Source: Halotia branconii CENA392 (GTDB taxonomy: Bacteria > Cyanobacteriota > Cyanobacteriia > Cyanobacteriales > Nostocaceae). Taken from it: a stretch of 64,000 nucleotides of DNA. The notes under the pieces are model-generated. The model searched no databases. It saw only the letters and a program-made list of their open reading frames with translations, and was not told where the DNA came from. The translations under genes were made by a program, and so were the position numbers. This document shows, piece by piece, positions 11,001-20,124 of the stretch. How positions within the stretch are numbered: position 1 is the first letter of the stretch; every line of letters begins with the position of its first letter. The stretch covers positions 3,079,455 through 3,143,454 of the forward strand of contig NZ_CP124543.1 in NCBI RefSeq assembly GCF_029953635.1, given 5' to 3'.

Positions 11001-12501
11001 CTTTCTCGGCTCGTCCCTTACGGATAGCGCGGATAACTGGGTTATGAACTAAGCGACTTAAGGCATTATCAACTGCTAAATTGGCTTGAGAAGCAATCAG
11101 GGTACGTCCACCACGCAGGGCAACTTGATAGCAAATCTCAGCAATTACAGTAGTTTTGCCTGTACCTGGGGGGCCTTGAATCAGAACTAAATCTTCGGCT
11201 GCAAGTACCTTTTCTACTGCTGCTTTTTGACCAGGATTCGCAGAGGATAATAACAAATCCTGTGGCTGGAGTTGCACAGTTTTTTTAATCGGTCTGGCTT
11301 GAGAAGCCTCAAATAAAAAGTTGCCCAAGTAAGGATTTTGGGTATAACCATGATTCAAATCATCTAAGGCTTTTTTCTTACGTTTAATTTGTTGAATATC
11401 GCCAACTGCCTCAAAATACAAGAATCCGGTGGCTGGTAGCTGATAATTTTTTGCTGCTATGTATTCGGCTAACTCGCGTTCTAGCTTGATGCTGATAATG
11501 CCACGTTTGGGGTCAACTTCTTCAATAGTGCCTAATTGACGACCGCTATACCAGCTTTGTCCTGTGGGAGTATTTTCAAATAGCTTTACTTCTTCGTTTC
11601 TGGCTTGTTTTACGCGTTCCCAGAAATTTACTTCCTTCAAGGAATTTTCTTGAGAACCGTCTAGGGTGGCTGAAGCCACATCAATTTCAAAATTAATCCG
11701 CCTTTTGTGACTCTGATTTTCAGCTACGTAACGCACGCAAAACTGACGCGCCTTAGCGATATTTTCCTCAATCTGTAAAAATGCTTTCCAAGCTTGTAGT
11801 TGTGCTTCTGTAGGTACATGGTCGCCACAGACTGGTGTGGCTGCCATCCGTGCTAAAGCTGTTGAGGGAATACCAATAGAATATTGATGATTGGGTAGCA
11901 GTCGTAAACGACAAGGTACTGCATAGCCATCGATTTGTCCCCGCGAAGGTTGTAGCAAATGCGCCGATAGGATTTTTAAACCGCCGTGTCCATCTTGAGG
12001 TACAGATGCTCGAAATCCGATAGTTTTTTTGAGTTCGGCTAATCTTGGGGGTAATTTTACATCATCCCAGTCTGTGGCAATTGTTAAGTTCCAAATTTCC
12101 TCGCCTGGGTCTCTGCCGTTACCTTGTCGACGCACATAAAACAGGCAAGGTTTTTGACCAACGCATTCATACATTAACTCGTTGGCACGTTCCCGCCGCT
12201 CCCGAAAGTCAGAATATAGTTTCAGGGCAGTTTCACCTTCAAGATTGTGAATCAATCTATCAATTGCTGAAGCTATTAAGACATAACCCCAATCTTCTAC
12301 AGTTTTGACGTTAGAAGTTGTAGGATTTTTTACATCTGGTTTTTTGGCTACTGTGCGAATGCGTTCGGCATCAGCTTCTAAAATTGTGCTTCTTTGGGTT
12401 TTGACTGCAATATTAAGTTGAGCGCAAAGAGCTAATAGCTCTTTGCTACCTAAATTTAATTCTTTTAATAATTCGGATATTTTAACTTTGGCGTTGTTCA
12501 T
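8014..12501 (-). CDS. Large SF1 (COG1112-type) helicase with an IF2-N-like N-terminal domain
   Basis: A 1495-residue protein. Residues 1-55 resemble an IF2-N domain and are 36/55 identical to the start of InfB encoded at 46702. The helicase core is split. Walker A GPPGTGKT is near 441-450. After about 650 residues rich in Gln/Leu/Glu that look like long coiled coils come Walker B IIDEVSK near 1199, [15 protein letters not shown] near 1277, [10 protein letters not shown] near 1412 and NVAFSRAQ near 1443. These are the SF1B/UPF1-like AAA_11/AAA_12 motifs, all intact, so ATP-driven unwinding or translocation is expected. Family knowledge: similar long helicases occur in anti-phage systems and in RNA quality control. 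The gene follows the HDAC-family gene by 17 bases and overlaps the next gene. Its actual substrate, DNA or RNA, is not shown by the sequence. Confidence 0.85.
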   Translation of the reverse strand: MNNAKVKISELLKELNLGSKELLALCAQLNIAVKTQRSTILEADAERIRTVAKKPDVKNPTTSNVKTVEDWGYVLIASAIDRLIHNLEGETALKLYSDFRERRERANELMYECVGQKPCLFYVRRQGNGRDPGEEIWNLTIATDWDDVKLPPRLAELKKTIGFRASVPQDGHGGLKILSAHLLQPSRGQIDGYAVPCRLRLLPNHQYSIGIPSTALARMAATPVCGDHVPTEAQLQAWKAFLQIEENIAKARQFCVRYVAENQSHKRRINFEIDVASATLDGSQENSLKEVNFWERVKQARNEEVKLFENTPTGQSWYSGRQLGTIEEVDPKRGIISIKLERELAEYIAAKNYQLPATGFLYFEAVGDIQQIKRKKKALDDLNHGYTQNPYLGNFLFEASQARPIKKTVQLQPQDLLLSSANPGQKAAVEKVLAAEDLVLIQGPPGTGKTTVIAEICYQVALRGGRTLIASQANLAVDNALSRLVHNPVIRAIRKGRAEKVGEEGQAFLEDQVIGKWLENTAADCENRVALRLDNVQILRQLLASSQRFTAYLKVEEEFHQKQQEFQKAKADLVTKSQAQEIVLQELEVKKNEVESLYLGLDKLLNTTQNVNWEAPEVADFLPRLKPYTESNILIKNFLANVRQAINYTNELGLMPTARGAFALAVWLRETVANKLSQLRIVLNHAQDASVAMLEVAASAQIVRKNGDYLHQLQTERQQLLPKQQNLQQTIQILQNRQREIDYIITAVVDWKSTAPTHLYQVISTCQQSGQPLTDNLVDLPLGLWMFANSLKLPLLPKNYTINLPDWKLLNKAIAYEIEGGFIDRKGNQHNFSYFLQQTLSQIPLVLLSSDRTQWQETYQQFNNYQLLTPKQRKLLIENTQCFLSRMQQNYSASWELDNIDSTIKYITQELLESILKNARHCVSRVKIETEHQLQHLQRQLNELQNYEITQQQISSIQSQVEKAKKDGKLQLGRVINILQELSQQHNVPTQLRTLVEKYLNQQANIWEQPQEFATKINSWETCINNLETIISSLEPFAVLENIKHSLDEHLLKLNEETIVSQQQLQNIQTKLHKLEQQLQPEISETLITERNWWQTEWQAIPDKFKPQNSSGNLFDWKLLRSLKTQFESWQEQLQTEETYLSRYQHFIGDWIAKVKNPTERDRNDLRQIYLDNSNVVGITCVQAAGRDFSEEFKSFDVVIIDEVSKCTPPELLIPALKGKKLVMVGDHRQLPPMLDTSTLEEVAQKTSSTREELQFLEESLFKSQFESADKSIKQMLTTQYRMHPFIMGAINQFYDGKLECGLLEPDIKRAHNLVGEIIQPDHHLIWVKMPQENEFQEQREYTSFFNTREIDVIERLCQQFESTWSFRVANGEPKKQIAVITFYGAQLRKIDERLQSELFPSLEIRTGTVDRFQGMERPVVIVSMVRNNHQQDVGFAKKPERVNVAFSRAQELLVIVGCHDLFTHQSGRVGGMYSEVSNTVSRHGGFVDVYDLFS

Positions 12502-12518
12502 TCTTAGACAATGCTATC

Positions 12519-13436
12519 TTAAAGCCTGTACTGCTGATAGACTTGGCTGGCAGCGCGATGTAACAAAGAGTGTCGCCATACTAAAGACTTCATATCATCG
12601 GCGTAACCGCCACCAATTACACAGGCGACTGGATAACCTGCACCCACACAAGTACTCAAAACCTGCATTTCTCGCCGAAAAATGCCAGTATCAGTTAAGG
12701 CTAATTTGCCCAAGCGATCGCTTAAATGAGGGTCAACACCTGCATCGTAAAATACTAAATCTGGCTTGACTTTTGACAATAGTTCTGGTAGATAATTCGC
12801 CAAAGTTTGCAGATAGGCATCATCTTCCATTCCCACAGGTAAAGGAACATCTAAATCGCTGTTTTGTTTAGTACCGGGAAAGTTTACTTCACAGTGCATA
12901 GAGAAAGTAAAAACACTCTCATCGTTTTGAAAAATAAAAGCTGTACCATCGCCTTGATGAACATCTAAATCCACAATCAAGATTTTTTGCACAAGTCTGA
13001 GTTTTTGTAAAACGCGACAAGCGATCGCTAAATCATTGAAAATACAAAAACCAGACCCATAACTAGGAAAAGCATGATGAGTACCACCGGCAGTATTGCA
13101 AGCTAAACCTTGATTTAGTGCCAGCTTGGCAGTCAGTATTGTACCACCAACAGCTACACAAGTCCGATTCACCAGTGCCGGACTCCAAGGTAAACCGATG
13201 CGACGCTGTGCTTTAGGGTCTAAAGTTCCGTTACAGTAAGCTTGAACATAGTCAAGAGTGTGAACTAACTCAATTAACTCAGAGGGTGGACGTTCAGGAA
13301 TGTGAAATTGTTCTATTTGCGCTACACCATCTGTCAAAAGCAATTCATATAATTGTCGGAACTTAGACATCGGAAAACGATGTCCTTCTGGCAGAGGCGC
13401 AATGTAATCTGGATGGTAAATAATTGGCAGATCCAT
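12519..13436 (-). CDS. Histone deacetylase family zinc hydrolase
   Basis: A 305-residue member of the arginase/deacetylase fold (HDAC, acetoin-utilisation and polyamine-deacetylase group). The active-site motifs are visible: GGTHHAFPSYGSGFCIFND near 117-135 with the tandem His pair, DLDVHQGDGTA near 155-165 with the zinc-binding Asp and His, and YDAGVDPH near 228-236 with the third zinc ligand. The C-terminal GGGYADD completes the pocket. A metal-dependent amide hydrolase is therefore well supported; the substrate (acetyl-lysine, acetylpolyamine or another amide) cannot be told. The ATG at 13436 gives a normal length. It is the first gene of the probable set HDAC-helicase-partner, with only 17 bases before the helicase start. 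Confidence 0.88.
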   Translation of the reverse strand: MDLPIIYHPDYIAPLPEGHRFPMSKFRQLYELLLTDGVAQIEQFHIPERPPSELIELVHTLDYVQAYCNGTLDPKAQRRIGLPWSPALVNRTCVAVGGTILTAKLALNQGLACNTAGGTHHAFPSYGSGFCIFNDLAIACRVLQKLRLVQKILIVDLDVHQGDGTAFIFQNDESVFTFSMHCEVNFPGTKQNSDLDVPLPVGMEDDAYLQTLANYLPELLSKVKPDLVFYDAGVDPHLSDRLGKLALTDTGIFRREMQVLSTCVGAGYPVACVIGGGYADDMKSLVWRHSLLHRAASQVYQQYRL

Positions 13437-13525
13437 GTTATCGATTTTTAATCATAGCTTTGATGCTCAATACATCTTAAGATTTTGTGGAGTTGCATAA
13501 ATGCGGGATAATTTTATGGATTTTC

Positions 13526-13549
13526 CTTTGCGTCTTTGCGTCTTTGCGT
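13526..13549. repeat. Three tandem copies of an 8-base unit
   Basis: CTTTGCGT is repeated three times without change in the spacer between the HDAC-family gene and the MscS gene. It belongs to the short repeats common in Nostoc spacers. Confidence 0.7.
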
Positions 13550-13674
13550 GAGACATTCATCCTAATACCTTTCCTCTCTTTATCGACCAGATGTAACAAT
13601 TTATAAGTGCAAATTTCAAGCAGCTACTTAAGCAATTAACAGGGTAGAATTTAACAAAACATGGTTTTGCAATA

Positions 13675-14757
13675 GTGAATATCTTAATCTTTATTCAAAA
13701 TCTCAAAATGACTACGGTACAATGGATTCTCCCAGTAGCACTGATTTTATTTGCCTTACTGGCGGGAATAATTGGTGAAAAAGTTATCTTCACAAAATTA
13801 AGCAGATTTGTTACCAAAAGACAAATTCTTGGGGGTGAAGTTATATTTAACTCTCTACGCCGAATGACGTTTATTTGGTTTACCCTTGCTGGCTTTTCGG
13901 CTGCGATTTCTTATTCTTCATTGAAGATAGATGCAGATTTCAAAATTCTTCTGCAAAAAGTTATCACTATCATTTTTCTATCTTCTGTAACCTTTGTCTT
14001 AGCTAGATTAACTGCTGGTTTTGTGAGTTTATTTATTCACAGAACTGAAGGAGTTCCAGCATCACTGATCTCCAATCTAGCCATGACTATTATTTTGGTT
14101 TTAGGAACATTAATTATTTTACAAACCGTTGGAATTGAAATTACGCCAATAGTTACCACTTTAGGAATTGGTGGTTTAGCAGTAGGTTTGGCACTTCAAG
14201 ACACACTAGCAAATTTATTTTCTGGTTTTTATTTAATTGTTTCTAAGCAAGTCCGAACCGGAGATTATGTAAAATTAGATGATGGACAAGAAGGTTATGT
14301 CACAGATATTACATGGCGCAATACGACAATCAGAGAAATTTCTAATAATGTAATTATCGTACCAAACTCTAAATTAGCTTCGGCAATTTTCACTAACTAC
14401 CATTTACCAGAGAAAGAAATTACTTTAACAATGAATGTAGGTGTCAGTTACAACAGCGATTTAGAAGAAGTTGAAAGAGTGACTGTAGAAGTTGCTAAAG
14501 ATGTAATGCGAGAAATTGCACCAGAATTAATAGCAATTGAACCATATATTAGATTTCATACATTTAATGATTTTAGTATAGATTTTACCCTGTATATGCG
14601 CGTCAGCGAATACTTTGATCAACGTATGGGCAAACATCTATTTGTGAAAAAATTACATAAACGCTATCAACAAGCCGGAATTACAATTCCCTTTCCGATT
14701 CGAGATGTTTATATGCAGGATAATGGGGCAGAAAATTCAGATATGGAAGTGGACTAA
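13675..14757 (+). CDS. MscS-family mechanosensitive ion channel
   Basis: A 360-residue membrane protein. Transmembrane helices are seen at about 14-32, 55-72, 85-115 and 130-150. The pore helix and hinge follow: the Gly/Ala-rich TLGIGGLAVGLALQDTLANL at about 161-180 is the MscS TM3 signature. The beta domain (GDYVKLDDGQEGYVTDITWR) and the alpha/beta cytoplasmic cage domain complete the fold. The channel opens under membrane tension to release osmolytes during hypo-osmotic shock. The frame begins at GTG 13675; an in-frame ATG at 13708 just before the first helix is an alternative start. Upstream lies AT-rich DNA without a clear promoter. The gene is monocistronic, facing away from the HDAC-family gene. 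Confidence 0.88.
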   Translation: MNILIFIQNLKMTTVQWILPVALILFALLAGIIGEKVIFTKLSRFVTKRQILGGEVIFNSLRRMTFIWFTLAGFSAAISYSSLKIDADFKILLQKVITIIFLSSVTFVLARLTAGFVSLFIHRTEGVPASLISNLAMTIILVLGTLIILQTVGIEITPIVTTLGIGGLAVGLALQDTLANLFSGFYLIVSKQVRTGDYVKLDDGQEGYVTDITWRNTTIREISNNVIIVPNSKLASAIFTNYHLPEKEITLTMNVGVSYNSDLEEVERVTVEVAKDVMREIAPELIAIEPYIRFHTFNDFSIDFTLYMRVSEYFDQRMGKHLFVKKLHKRYQQAGITIPFPIRDVYMQDNGAENSDMEVD

Positions 14758-14943
14758 GAGCATTTCAAAAAATGAAAAGCAGGGGGGCAGAGGAGAAAAA
14801 TCCCCATAAAGGGTGAAGTTTCAACTAAGGGAGCAACTTCGGGGGCGAGGTTTTCAACCTTATTCTTTTGATAAATGATCCGAAACCCGTCATTGCGAAC
14901 GTTCGCGTAGCGTCTCCATAAGGAGAAGAGTAGCCGCTACACG
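14758..14943. repeat. Spacer made of dispersed repeat pieces
   Basis: Between the MscS stop and the PIN pseudogene. The part at 14885-14945 contains CATTGCGAACGTTCGCGTAG, a palindromic repeat of the type found in many Nostoc spacers, followed by TCTCC...GGAGA arms. No coding signal is seen. Confidence 0.5.
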
Positions 14944-15372
14944 TCATAGAGAATTGGTATTAGAAGCCAAAAATTCTTGAACAGTTAAAATCTCAATGTT
15001 TCTCCAGGGGTTTAGTACTAGCAAATCATCATCTCCGGTAACAATACACTCTGCTTGACCACTGAGTGCTAATTCCAAATATTTGTTATCTTTTGGATCT
15101 CGACATTCATTAATCTGCTCATTCACATCAATAAACTGAGCGAATTTTGTTAAATCCTCTATAAATTATTGCCGCCTTGCTTTGGTAAGATATCTATCAA
15201 ACTTGGGACGATATAAAACATCTTTTAACTCTGATAAGACAGAATTTGATAATACGATAACACCAATGTTCTGAGCTTGGTCTAATGCCTGACGTGGCTT
15301 GCTTTGACTAAACAAAAATGCACTAATTAGCACGTTAGTATCAAAAATGAGCCGTCGATTATTCGTGTTCAT
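14944..15372 (-). pseudogene. PIN-domain (VapC-like) toxin interrupted by one in-frame stop codon
   Basis: Two short frames (15372-15166 and 15126-14944) are one continuous frame broken only by TAA at 15168-15166. Reading through gives about 142 residues with the PIN order: LIFDTNVLISAFL at residues 8-20 with the first acidic residue, ELKDVLYRPKF, then ECRDPKDNKYLELAL and CIVTGDDDLL with the other acidic residues. That is the complete length of a VapC-type RNase. The codon before the stop is CAA and the natural family residue there is likely Gln as well, so a single CAA to TAA change explains the break. The toxin is therefore probably inactive. The antitoxin upstream overlaps it by 14 bases and looks intact. 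Programmed readthrough or a sequencing error are alternatives. Confidence 0.85.
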
Positions 15373-15634
15373 TCAAAATCGATTCTAAGATTTTAGGCGT
15401 TAATCCTCGCTCTTGTGCTTCTTTGCTTGCTTGATCCATTGTGTTTCTTAAACGTGCAATTGCTTCTTCTTTTTTCCTAGGAAACTGAGACTGCATAATT
15501 GCCGCAATTTTAAGTTGTAATTGTTCGCGTTCTTCTTCAGTAGCATTGCGGTATGCCTCTGCAACCTCAGAGGAAACTTTGATGGTAATTTCTTCTTTAG
15601 TAATCATGGCCTGTTCGCTTTCGTAATTTCTCAT
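15359..15634 (-). CDS. Antitoxin partner of the PIN toxin
   Basis: A 91-residue protein, strongly charged and helical. It begins MRNYESEQAMITKEEITIKV and carries an ITIKVSSEVAEAYRNA stretch typical of the N-terminal DNA-binding part of small antitoxins. The following Glu/Arg/Lys-rich helix would wrap the toxin. It overlaps the PIN reading frame by 14 bases, the usual antitoxin-first arrangement, so the pair would be co-translated. The internal ATG at 15607 (residue 10) is as likely a start as 15634; neither has a strong ribosome site. With the toxin broken, this gene may be an orphan, perhaps retained for autoregulation or to neutralise a related toxin elsewhere. Family assignment beyond a VapB-like antitoxin is not possible by eye. 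Confidence 0.75.
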   Translation of the reverse strand: MRNYESEQAMITKEEITIKVSSEVAEAYRNATEEEREQLQLKIAAIMQSQFPRKKEEAIARLRNTMDQASKEAQERGLTPKILESILNEHE

Positions 15635-15835
15635 CTTTAATCATGTTACTTCCTTGGCTCAGAGTTCCCCCCCTAAAAGACTTTTTGGAACTAATCCCTG
15701 CATTTGTGCCTTAGCGCCGGAGAATTTGCCAAAACTGAATGCTCCTGAACCGTATTTACTGAGGTATAGCAAAACCTGCTTCAATTGTTTATATAAAGAA
15801 AGCCCCTAATAATTTAATCAACTAGGTATTTTTGC

Positions 15836-16699
15836 ATGGCACTGGATATTTCCACTTTGCCTTTGGCATTTCAGTTTACTTCTCCAGGCCCTATTCTGGT
15901 GAAACTAGGCCCAATAACTATCCGCTGGTATGGGTTGTTGATTGCTACAGCTGTATTAATCGGCGTTAGCCTTTCTCAGTATTTAGCAAAGCGCCGTAAT
16001 ATTAATCCTGATTTGTTGAGCGATTTGTCAATTTGGTTGGTGATTGGGGCAATTCCCGCAGCCCGGATTTATTACGTTTTATTTCAGTGGTCAGAATATG
16101 CTCAATACCCAGAGAGGATTATTGCCATCTGGCAAGGAGGTATTGCAATTCATGGAGCAATTCTCGGTGGGACTTTAGCAGCCCTAATCTTTGCCAAACT
16201 CAAGCAGGTTTCTTTTTGGCAATTAGCTGATTTAGTCGCTCCTTCACTAATTTTAGGACAAGCGATCGGGCGTTGGGGTAATTTTTTTAACTCTGAAGCT
16301 TTTGGCAGTCCTACCAATTTACCTTGGAAACTATATATTCCACCACAACGCCGTCCTCCAGAGTTAGCAAATTTTGAATACTTCCATCCCACATTTCTCT
16401 ACGAATCTCTGTGGGATTTAATGGTGTTTACTTTGCTAATGACTTTGTTTTTTCAGAGTTTATCTGGCAGATTGCGTCTGCGGGTTGGGGCGCTATCTAT
16501 GGTTTACTTGATAGCCTACAGTTTAGGGCGCTTATGGATCGAAGGTCTGCGTACTGATAGTTTAATGTTGGGGCCTTTGCGAATAGCGCAAGTCGTCAGT
16601 CTTATTGGCATTACCTTGGGATTAGCTGGGTTATTTTGGCTTTACATACGTAAACGCCCTTTACCTGATGTAGTTTCTCCCAAAGGCGATGGAGAGTAG
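15836..16699 (+). CDS. lgt: Prolipoprotein diacylglyceryl transferase
   Basis: A 287-residue inner-membrane enzyme. It transfers diacylglycerol from phosphatidylglycerol to the lipobox cysteine of prolipoproteins, the first step of lipoprotein maturation. About seven membrane helices are visible. The Lgt signature [13 protein letters not shown] lies near residues 143-155, and the RWYGLL segment near 30 and the HGAILGG segment near 105 fit the catalytic region. [12 protein letters not shown] near 182-193 and the late [13 protein letters not shown] near 235-247 are also family hallmarks. The ATG at 15836 gives the usual start, with the first helix after about 25 residues. The gene has no close co-directional neighbour, so it is probably transcribed alone. 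Confidence 0.95.
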   Translation: MALDISTLPLAFQFTSPGPILVKLGPITIRWYGLLIATAVLIGVSLSQYLAKRRNINPDLLSDLSIWLVIGAIPAARIYYVLFQWSEYAQYPERIIAIWQGGIAIHGAILGGTLAALIFAKLKQVSFWQLADLVAPSLILGQAIGRWGNFFNSEAFGSPTNLPWKLYIPPQRRPPELANFEYFHPTFLYESLWDLMVFTLLMTLFFQSLSGRLRLRVGALSMVYLIAYSLGRLWIEGLRTDSLMLGPLRIAQVVSLIGITLGLAGLFWLYIRKRPLPDVVSPKGDGE

Positions 16700-16935
16700 A
16701 AAGCAGCACTTCGGCTCCTTTCGACTTCGCTCAAGGCAAGACGCTCAGTGACCGGGAATAGGAAAAGTAAGAAAATATGGAGAAAACACAACTGACAACA
16801 CTTCGACTACGCGGTAGTTGAATCTCGACTTCGCTCGATTACCGCGCAGTCGAAACTCAGTACATCGCTGACCACTGACAACACTTCGACTACGCTCAGT
16901 GCATCGCTGACCACTGACCACTAACAACTGACCAA
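16700..16935. repeat. Composite of dispersed and tandem repeats
   Basis: The spacer after lgt contains AGCAGCACTTCGGCTCC near 16702, the inverse of a repeat at 58619-58649 (GTCACTGAGCGAAGCCGAAG). It is followed by several CTTCGACTACGCTCAGTG pieces with inverted partners and by CTGACCACTGACAAC units at 16870-16930 of the same heptamer family as the array at 32149-32210. A minus-strand frame through it merely translates the repeats. Confidence 0.75.
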
Positions 16936-16947
16936 AAAATAAAAAAT

Positions 16948-17030
16948 GCCCCAGAATATTTTCTAGGGCTTAACCAGGGTGCATCTACCATTACTTTCTA
17001 CTAGGGATAGATGGTAAATCCGGAAAGACA
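16948..17030 (+). other. Possible structured leader upstream of cobM
   Basis: A hairpin with 9-base arms and one mismatch lies at 16948-16969 (GCCCCAGAA / TTCTAGGGC, loop TATT). About 15 bases later a second, weaker inverted repeat (TACCAT / ATGGTA with an alternative ATCTA / TAGAT pairing) appears. No U-run follows, so it is not an obvious terminator. It may be an mRNA leader or a small RNA. It does not match the cobalamin riboswitch core as far as I can see by eye. Confidence 0.3.
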
Positions 17031-17106
17031 CTGAGAAAATACCAAAAAAATTTCTAGAGAATTTCTTACCTGCTGATAATTACGTAACTACACTAAAAAT
17101 TCTTGT

Positions 17107-17892
17107 ATGCAAAATCATTTCAAGTACATAAAATCAATAGTGTATATTGTAGGAGCAGGTCCCGGAGATCCAGACTTATTAACAGTTAAAGCACAAAAGT
17201 TGCTAGCTCTTGCAGATGTAATTTTGTGTGCTGATTCCTTAGTACCCGAACAAATTTTGCAGATTTGTCAACAAGATGCAGAAATTATTCGGACTGCGGA
17301 TAAGACTTTAGAAGAAATTGTAGCGTTGATGATCGAACGAGTGCGATCGCAACATAAATCTGTAGTTCGTCTGCATTCTGGTGATCCTAGTCTCTACAGT
17401 GCTATCCACGAGCAAATGCACCTGTTAGCAGAAGCAAACATTCCTTTTGAAGTCATCCCAGGTATTAGCGCCTTTCAAGCCGCAGCAGCCAAACTCAAAA
17501 TAGAATTAACTGTCCCAGGTTTAGTCCAAACCATCATTTTGACGCGCATCAGTGGACGTACAGAAGTCCCCGCCAACGAAGAATTAGCCTCCCTCGCCGC
17601 ACATCAAGCTAGCCTCTGTCTTTATCTGAGTGCGCGTCATGTCGAAAATGCTCAAGCCAAGTTACTTGCACACTACCCCGCCGAAACTCTGATCGCAATT
17701 TGTTTTCGTTTAGGATGGCCAGATGAAAAAATCAAAGTAGTTCCCCTGAAGCAAATGGCAGACTGTACTCATGCAGAAAAGTTGACTCGTACTACACTTT
17801 ATGTAATTAGTCCAGCACTATTGCCAGTGACAGGGCGATCGCGTTTATATGATCCTGAACATAGTCATCTATTTCGCTCCTCACACCATTAA
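17107..17892 (+). CDS. cobM: Precorrin-4 C11-methyltransferase
   Basis: A 261-residue member of the tetrapyrrole (corrin/porphyrin) methylase family. It methylates C-11 of (cobalt-)precorrin-4 with AdoMet in vitamin B12 ring synthesis. The family start IVYIVGAGPGDPDLLTVKA lies at residues 11-29 with the glycine-rich AdoMet loop. VRLHSGDPSLYSAIHEQ near 93-109 and FEVIPGISAFQAAAAKL near 116-132 are the other methylase motifs, and VPGLVQTIILTR with the Arg that follows is typical of CobM/CbiF. The ATG at 17107 gives a short extra N-terminus; the length suits the family. Other cob genes are not adjacent. It converges on sir, with a strong hairpin between them. Confidence 0.9.
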   Translation: MQNHFKYIKSIVYIVGAGPGDPDLLTVKAQKLLALADVILCADSLVPEQILQICQQDAEIIRTADKTLEEIVALMIERVRSQHKSVVRLHSGDPSLYSAIHEQMHLLAEANIPFEVIPGISAFQAAAAKLKIELTVPGLVQTIILTRISGRTEVPANEELASLAAHQASLCLYLSARHVENAQAKLLAHYPAETLIAICFRLGWPDEKIKVVPLKQMADCTHAEKLTRTTLYVISPALLPVTGRSRLYDPEHSHLFRSSHH

Positions 17893-17915
17893 CAGTTATA
17901 GCAATTTGAATAACA

Positions 17916-17948
17916 AGATCCCCGACTTCTCAAAGAAGTCGGGGATCT
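17916..17948. terminator. Perfect 15-bp hairpin between convergent cobM and sir; also a dispersed repeat
   Basis: Arms AGATCCCCGACTTCT (17916-17930) and AGAAGTCGGGGATCT (17934-17948) pair perfectly with loop CAA. It sits 24 bases after the cobM stop and 19 bases past the sir stop, so it can end transcription from both sides. On the minus strand it is followed by TGTTATT. A near copy with 16-bp arms lies at 35123-35157, so this is also a mobile or conserved palindromic repeat. Confidence 0.75.
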
Positions 17949-17966
17949 AAAAAACTGATAACTGAC

Positions 17967-19910
17967 TTAAGGTAGCTTCTGCAAATATTCTTTGAGAGCT
18001 TCGTTAACTAAATTAGTCATCGGCTGCCCTTGGCTGGTGGCGGCGGCTTTCAATTTTTCGTAAATCTCATCGTGGAGGCTAATCCGATGTCGGGATCTAC
18101 TAGGAGATTGGCTGGTTTTGGCTTTAGGCTCGATGTCTGCTGTTTCCGGCTCGTACGTAGCTGTAAACTCACGAATCGCATCAAACCCAACGCGATCGCA
18201 AAAATCACCGAAGCTTTCTCCAGGTTGCCGCGATTTCTTAAAATAAACAAAAATTGGCTCTAAAAAGCTTTCTAAATCATTATGGTGCAGCTTTTCTGTG
18301 TAAGGTTGCGCTAACCGCGTTTGAGCTGGTGAACCCCCCAGCCAAACTTGATAAGATTCGGGAGCGCTACCTACAAAACCCAACTCTGCCATGTAAGGAC
18401 GGGCGCAACCATTAGGGCAGCCTGTCATCCTTACCACAAAATGTTCATTTTGTAAACCATTTTTATCTAATAGAGCGCGGATTTGCTCTAAAATTCCCGG
18501 TATTGCTCGTTCTGATTCGGTGATTGCCAAGCCGCAGGTAGGTAAAGCCGGACAAGCCATCGCATATCTAACTAAAGGCTCGATTTGATTAGGGTCAGAA
18601 ATAATACCGCAACGGTTGAGAATCTCTTGAACAACTTGTTTTTGATTCGGTTCAATGTCGTAAAAAATGACGTTGTGGTGAGGTGTCAAGCGGATGGGTA
18701 AGTTCAATTGTTCGACAATTTCTCTCAAGGCAGTTTTTAGTTGAAACGAGCCTTGATCTTTAACTCGACCATTCTCAACTGAAATACCTAAGAATAGCTT
18801 GCCATCGCCTTGTTCTTGCCAACCGAGGAAGTCTTGATATTTAAATTCTGGCAGAGGTTTGAAGGGTGCAACTGATTTGCCGAAATATTCTTCAACCTTG
18901 GCGCGGAACTTATCTACACCCCAATCGTTGATTAAATATTTTAATCTAGCGTGACGACGGTCGCTGCGATCGCCATAATCTCTTTGGGTAGCAACAATTG
19001 CTTTGACTAAATCGTAGACATCATCTTTGGCTACGTAGCAAATCTCGTCTGCTAATCGAGCAAAGGTTTCTTCTTTGTTGTGTGTTCGACCTAAGCCGCC
19101 GCCTGCAAAAACATTAAAACCTTCAAGTTCTCCTTGCTGGTTGGTCATTACAACCAAAGTTAAATCTTGGGAATACAAATCAACCGAATTATCTCCTGGT
19201 ACAGTCACGCAAACTTTAAACTTGCGGGGCATGTAGTGAGTGCCATAAATCGGCTCTTCGCTGTCATGAATAATTGTGCCAGTGCCATTACGCTGTCGTG
19301 CTGCTTTCACTTCTGGGCTTTCTTGGGCGCTAATTGCCTTTTCGCCATCGAGCCAAATTTCGTAATAAGCCCCTGTTTGCGGTGACAACAAGTCAGCTAT
19401 ATTTTGGGCATATTCCCAAGCATACTGGTACTCTGGGCGATTTTTAAAGGGGGCTGGTGGTGCCATGACGTTGCGGTTCAAGTCGCCGCAAGCACCCAAG
19501 GTAGAACCTAAATTCTTAACAATAGTAGCGATGGCTAATTTGAGATTTTTCTTTAAAATCCCGTGCATCTGAAAACCCTGGCGGGTAGTTACTCGTAATG
19601 TGCGATTGCCATATTCATCGGCCAGCTTGTCTAAAGCCAAGTACAACTGCGGTGGTACAAACCCAGCCGGATTTTTTGTCCGCAGCATAAATTGATAATC
19701 TTTCTCCTGCCCCTTTACGCGATTGTCACGGTTATCTTGCTGGTAGGAACCATGAAACTTGAGAAGTTGTATCGCATCTTCATTAAAGTGAGTAGTATCC
19801 TCAAGAATTTGTGTTGCGACAGGTTCACGTAAAAAGTTACTTTTTTCCTTAATGCCTTCTACTTTAGAAGGCTTACGGCTGGCTATTGGGGAAGGAGCAG
19901 ATTTAACCAT
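17967..19910 (-). CDS. sir: Ferredoxin-dependent sulfite reductase with a C-terminal RHH-like extension
   Basis: A 647-residue assimilatory sulfite reductase that reduces sulfite to sulfide with six electrons from ferredoxin. The siroheme/[4Fe-4S] cysteines are in place: [10 protein letters not shown] near 451-460 and [11 protein letters not shown] near 494-504. Siroheme-binding Arg/Lys segments ([12 protein letters not shown] near 103-114 and the GACGDLNRN stretch) are also present. Length to about residue 595 fits the family. The last 40 residues ([18 protein letters not shown]...[11 protein letters not shown]) look like a ribbon-helix-helix DNA-binding domain and follow a Lys/Ser-rich linker. 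The ATG at 19910 is followed by about 35 poorly conserved residues; a slightly later start is possible. The gene is transcribed alone. Confidence 0.93.
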   Translation of the reverse strand: MVKSAPSPIASRKPSKVEGIKEKSNFLREPVATQILEDTTHFNEDAIQLLKFHGSYQQDNRDNRVKGQEKDYQFMLRTKNPAGFVPPQLYLALDKLADEYGNRTLRVTTRQGFQMHGILKKNLKLAIATIVKNLGSTLGACGDLNRNVMAPPAPFKNRPEYQYAWEYAQNIADLLSPQTGAYYEIWLDGEKAISAQESPEVKAARQRNGTGTIIHDSEEPIYGTHYMPRKFKVCVTVPGDNSVDLYSQDLTLVVMTNQQGELEGFNVFAGGGLGRTHNKEETFARLADEICYVAKDDVYDLVKAIVATQRDYGDRSDRRHARLKYLINDWGVDKFRAKVEEYFGKSVAPFKPLPEFKYQDFLGWQEQGDGKLFLGISVENGRVKDQGSFQLKTALREIVEQLNLPIRLTPHHNVIFYDIEPNQKQVVQEILNRCGIISDPNQIEPLVRYAMACPALPTCGLAITESERAIPGILEQIRALLDKNGLQNEHFVVRMTGCPNGCARPYMAELGFVGSAPESYQVWLGGSPAQTRLAQPYTEKLHHNDLESFLEPIFVYFKKSRQPGESFGDFCDRVGFDAIREFTATYEPETADIEPKAKTSQSPSRSRHRISLHDEIYEKLKAAATSQGQPMTNLVNEALKEYLQKLP

Positions 19911-20124
19911 TAGAGTTATATAGTATTCTCAATAAGGCATCGGTAAACGCCGAGGCACGTTTTCGGCTGTGTTATTCCCGGTAATTCGGTCGGAAATATG
20001 AGGAATAATTTAATTTTAACACGGCAAAAGCTGGCTTTGTCCGTGATGTAACACTTAACAAAACCAGCTTGTGGTAGTTATGAGTGCTTAATAACAAGTA
20101 TAAAGCGACTAAGGACTGAGTAAT

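Noticed and set aside
12443..12769. 108-residue plus-strand frame at the helicase/HDAC junction
   Set aside because: Antisense to two well-supported genes.
16745..16927. 60-residue minus-strand frame after lgt
   Set aside because: It only translates short dispersed repeats (repeated RCTE and VVSGQ segments).
16948..17106. Cobalamin riboswitch before cobM
   Set aside because: The hairpins present do not include a recognisable B12-box core by eye; kept only as a weak leader structure.
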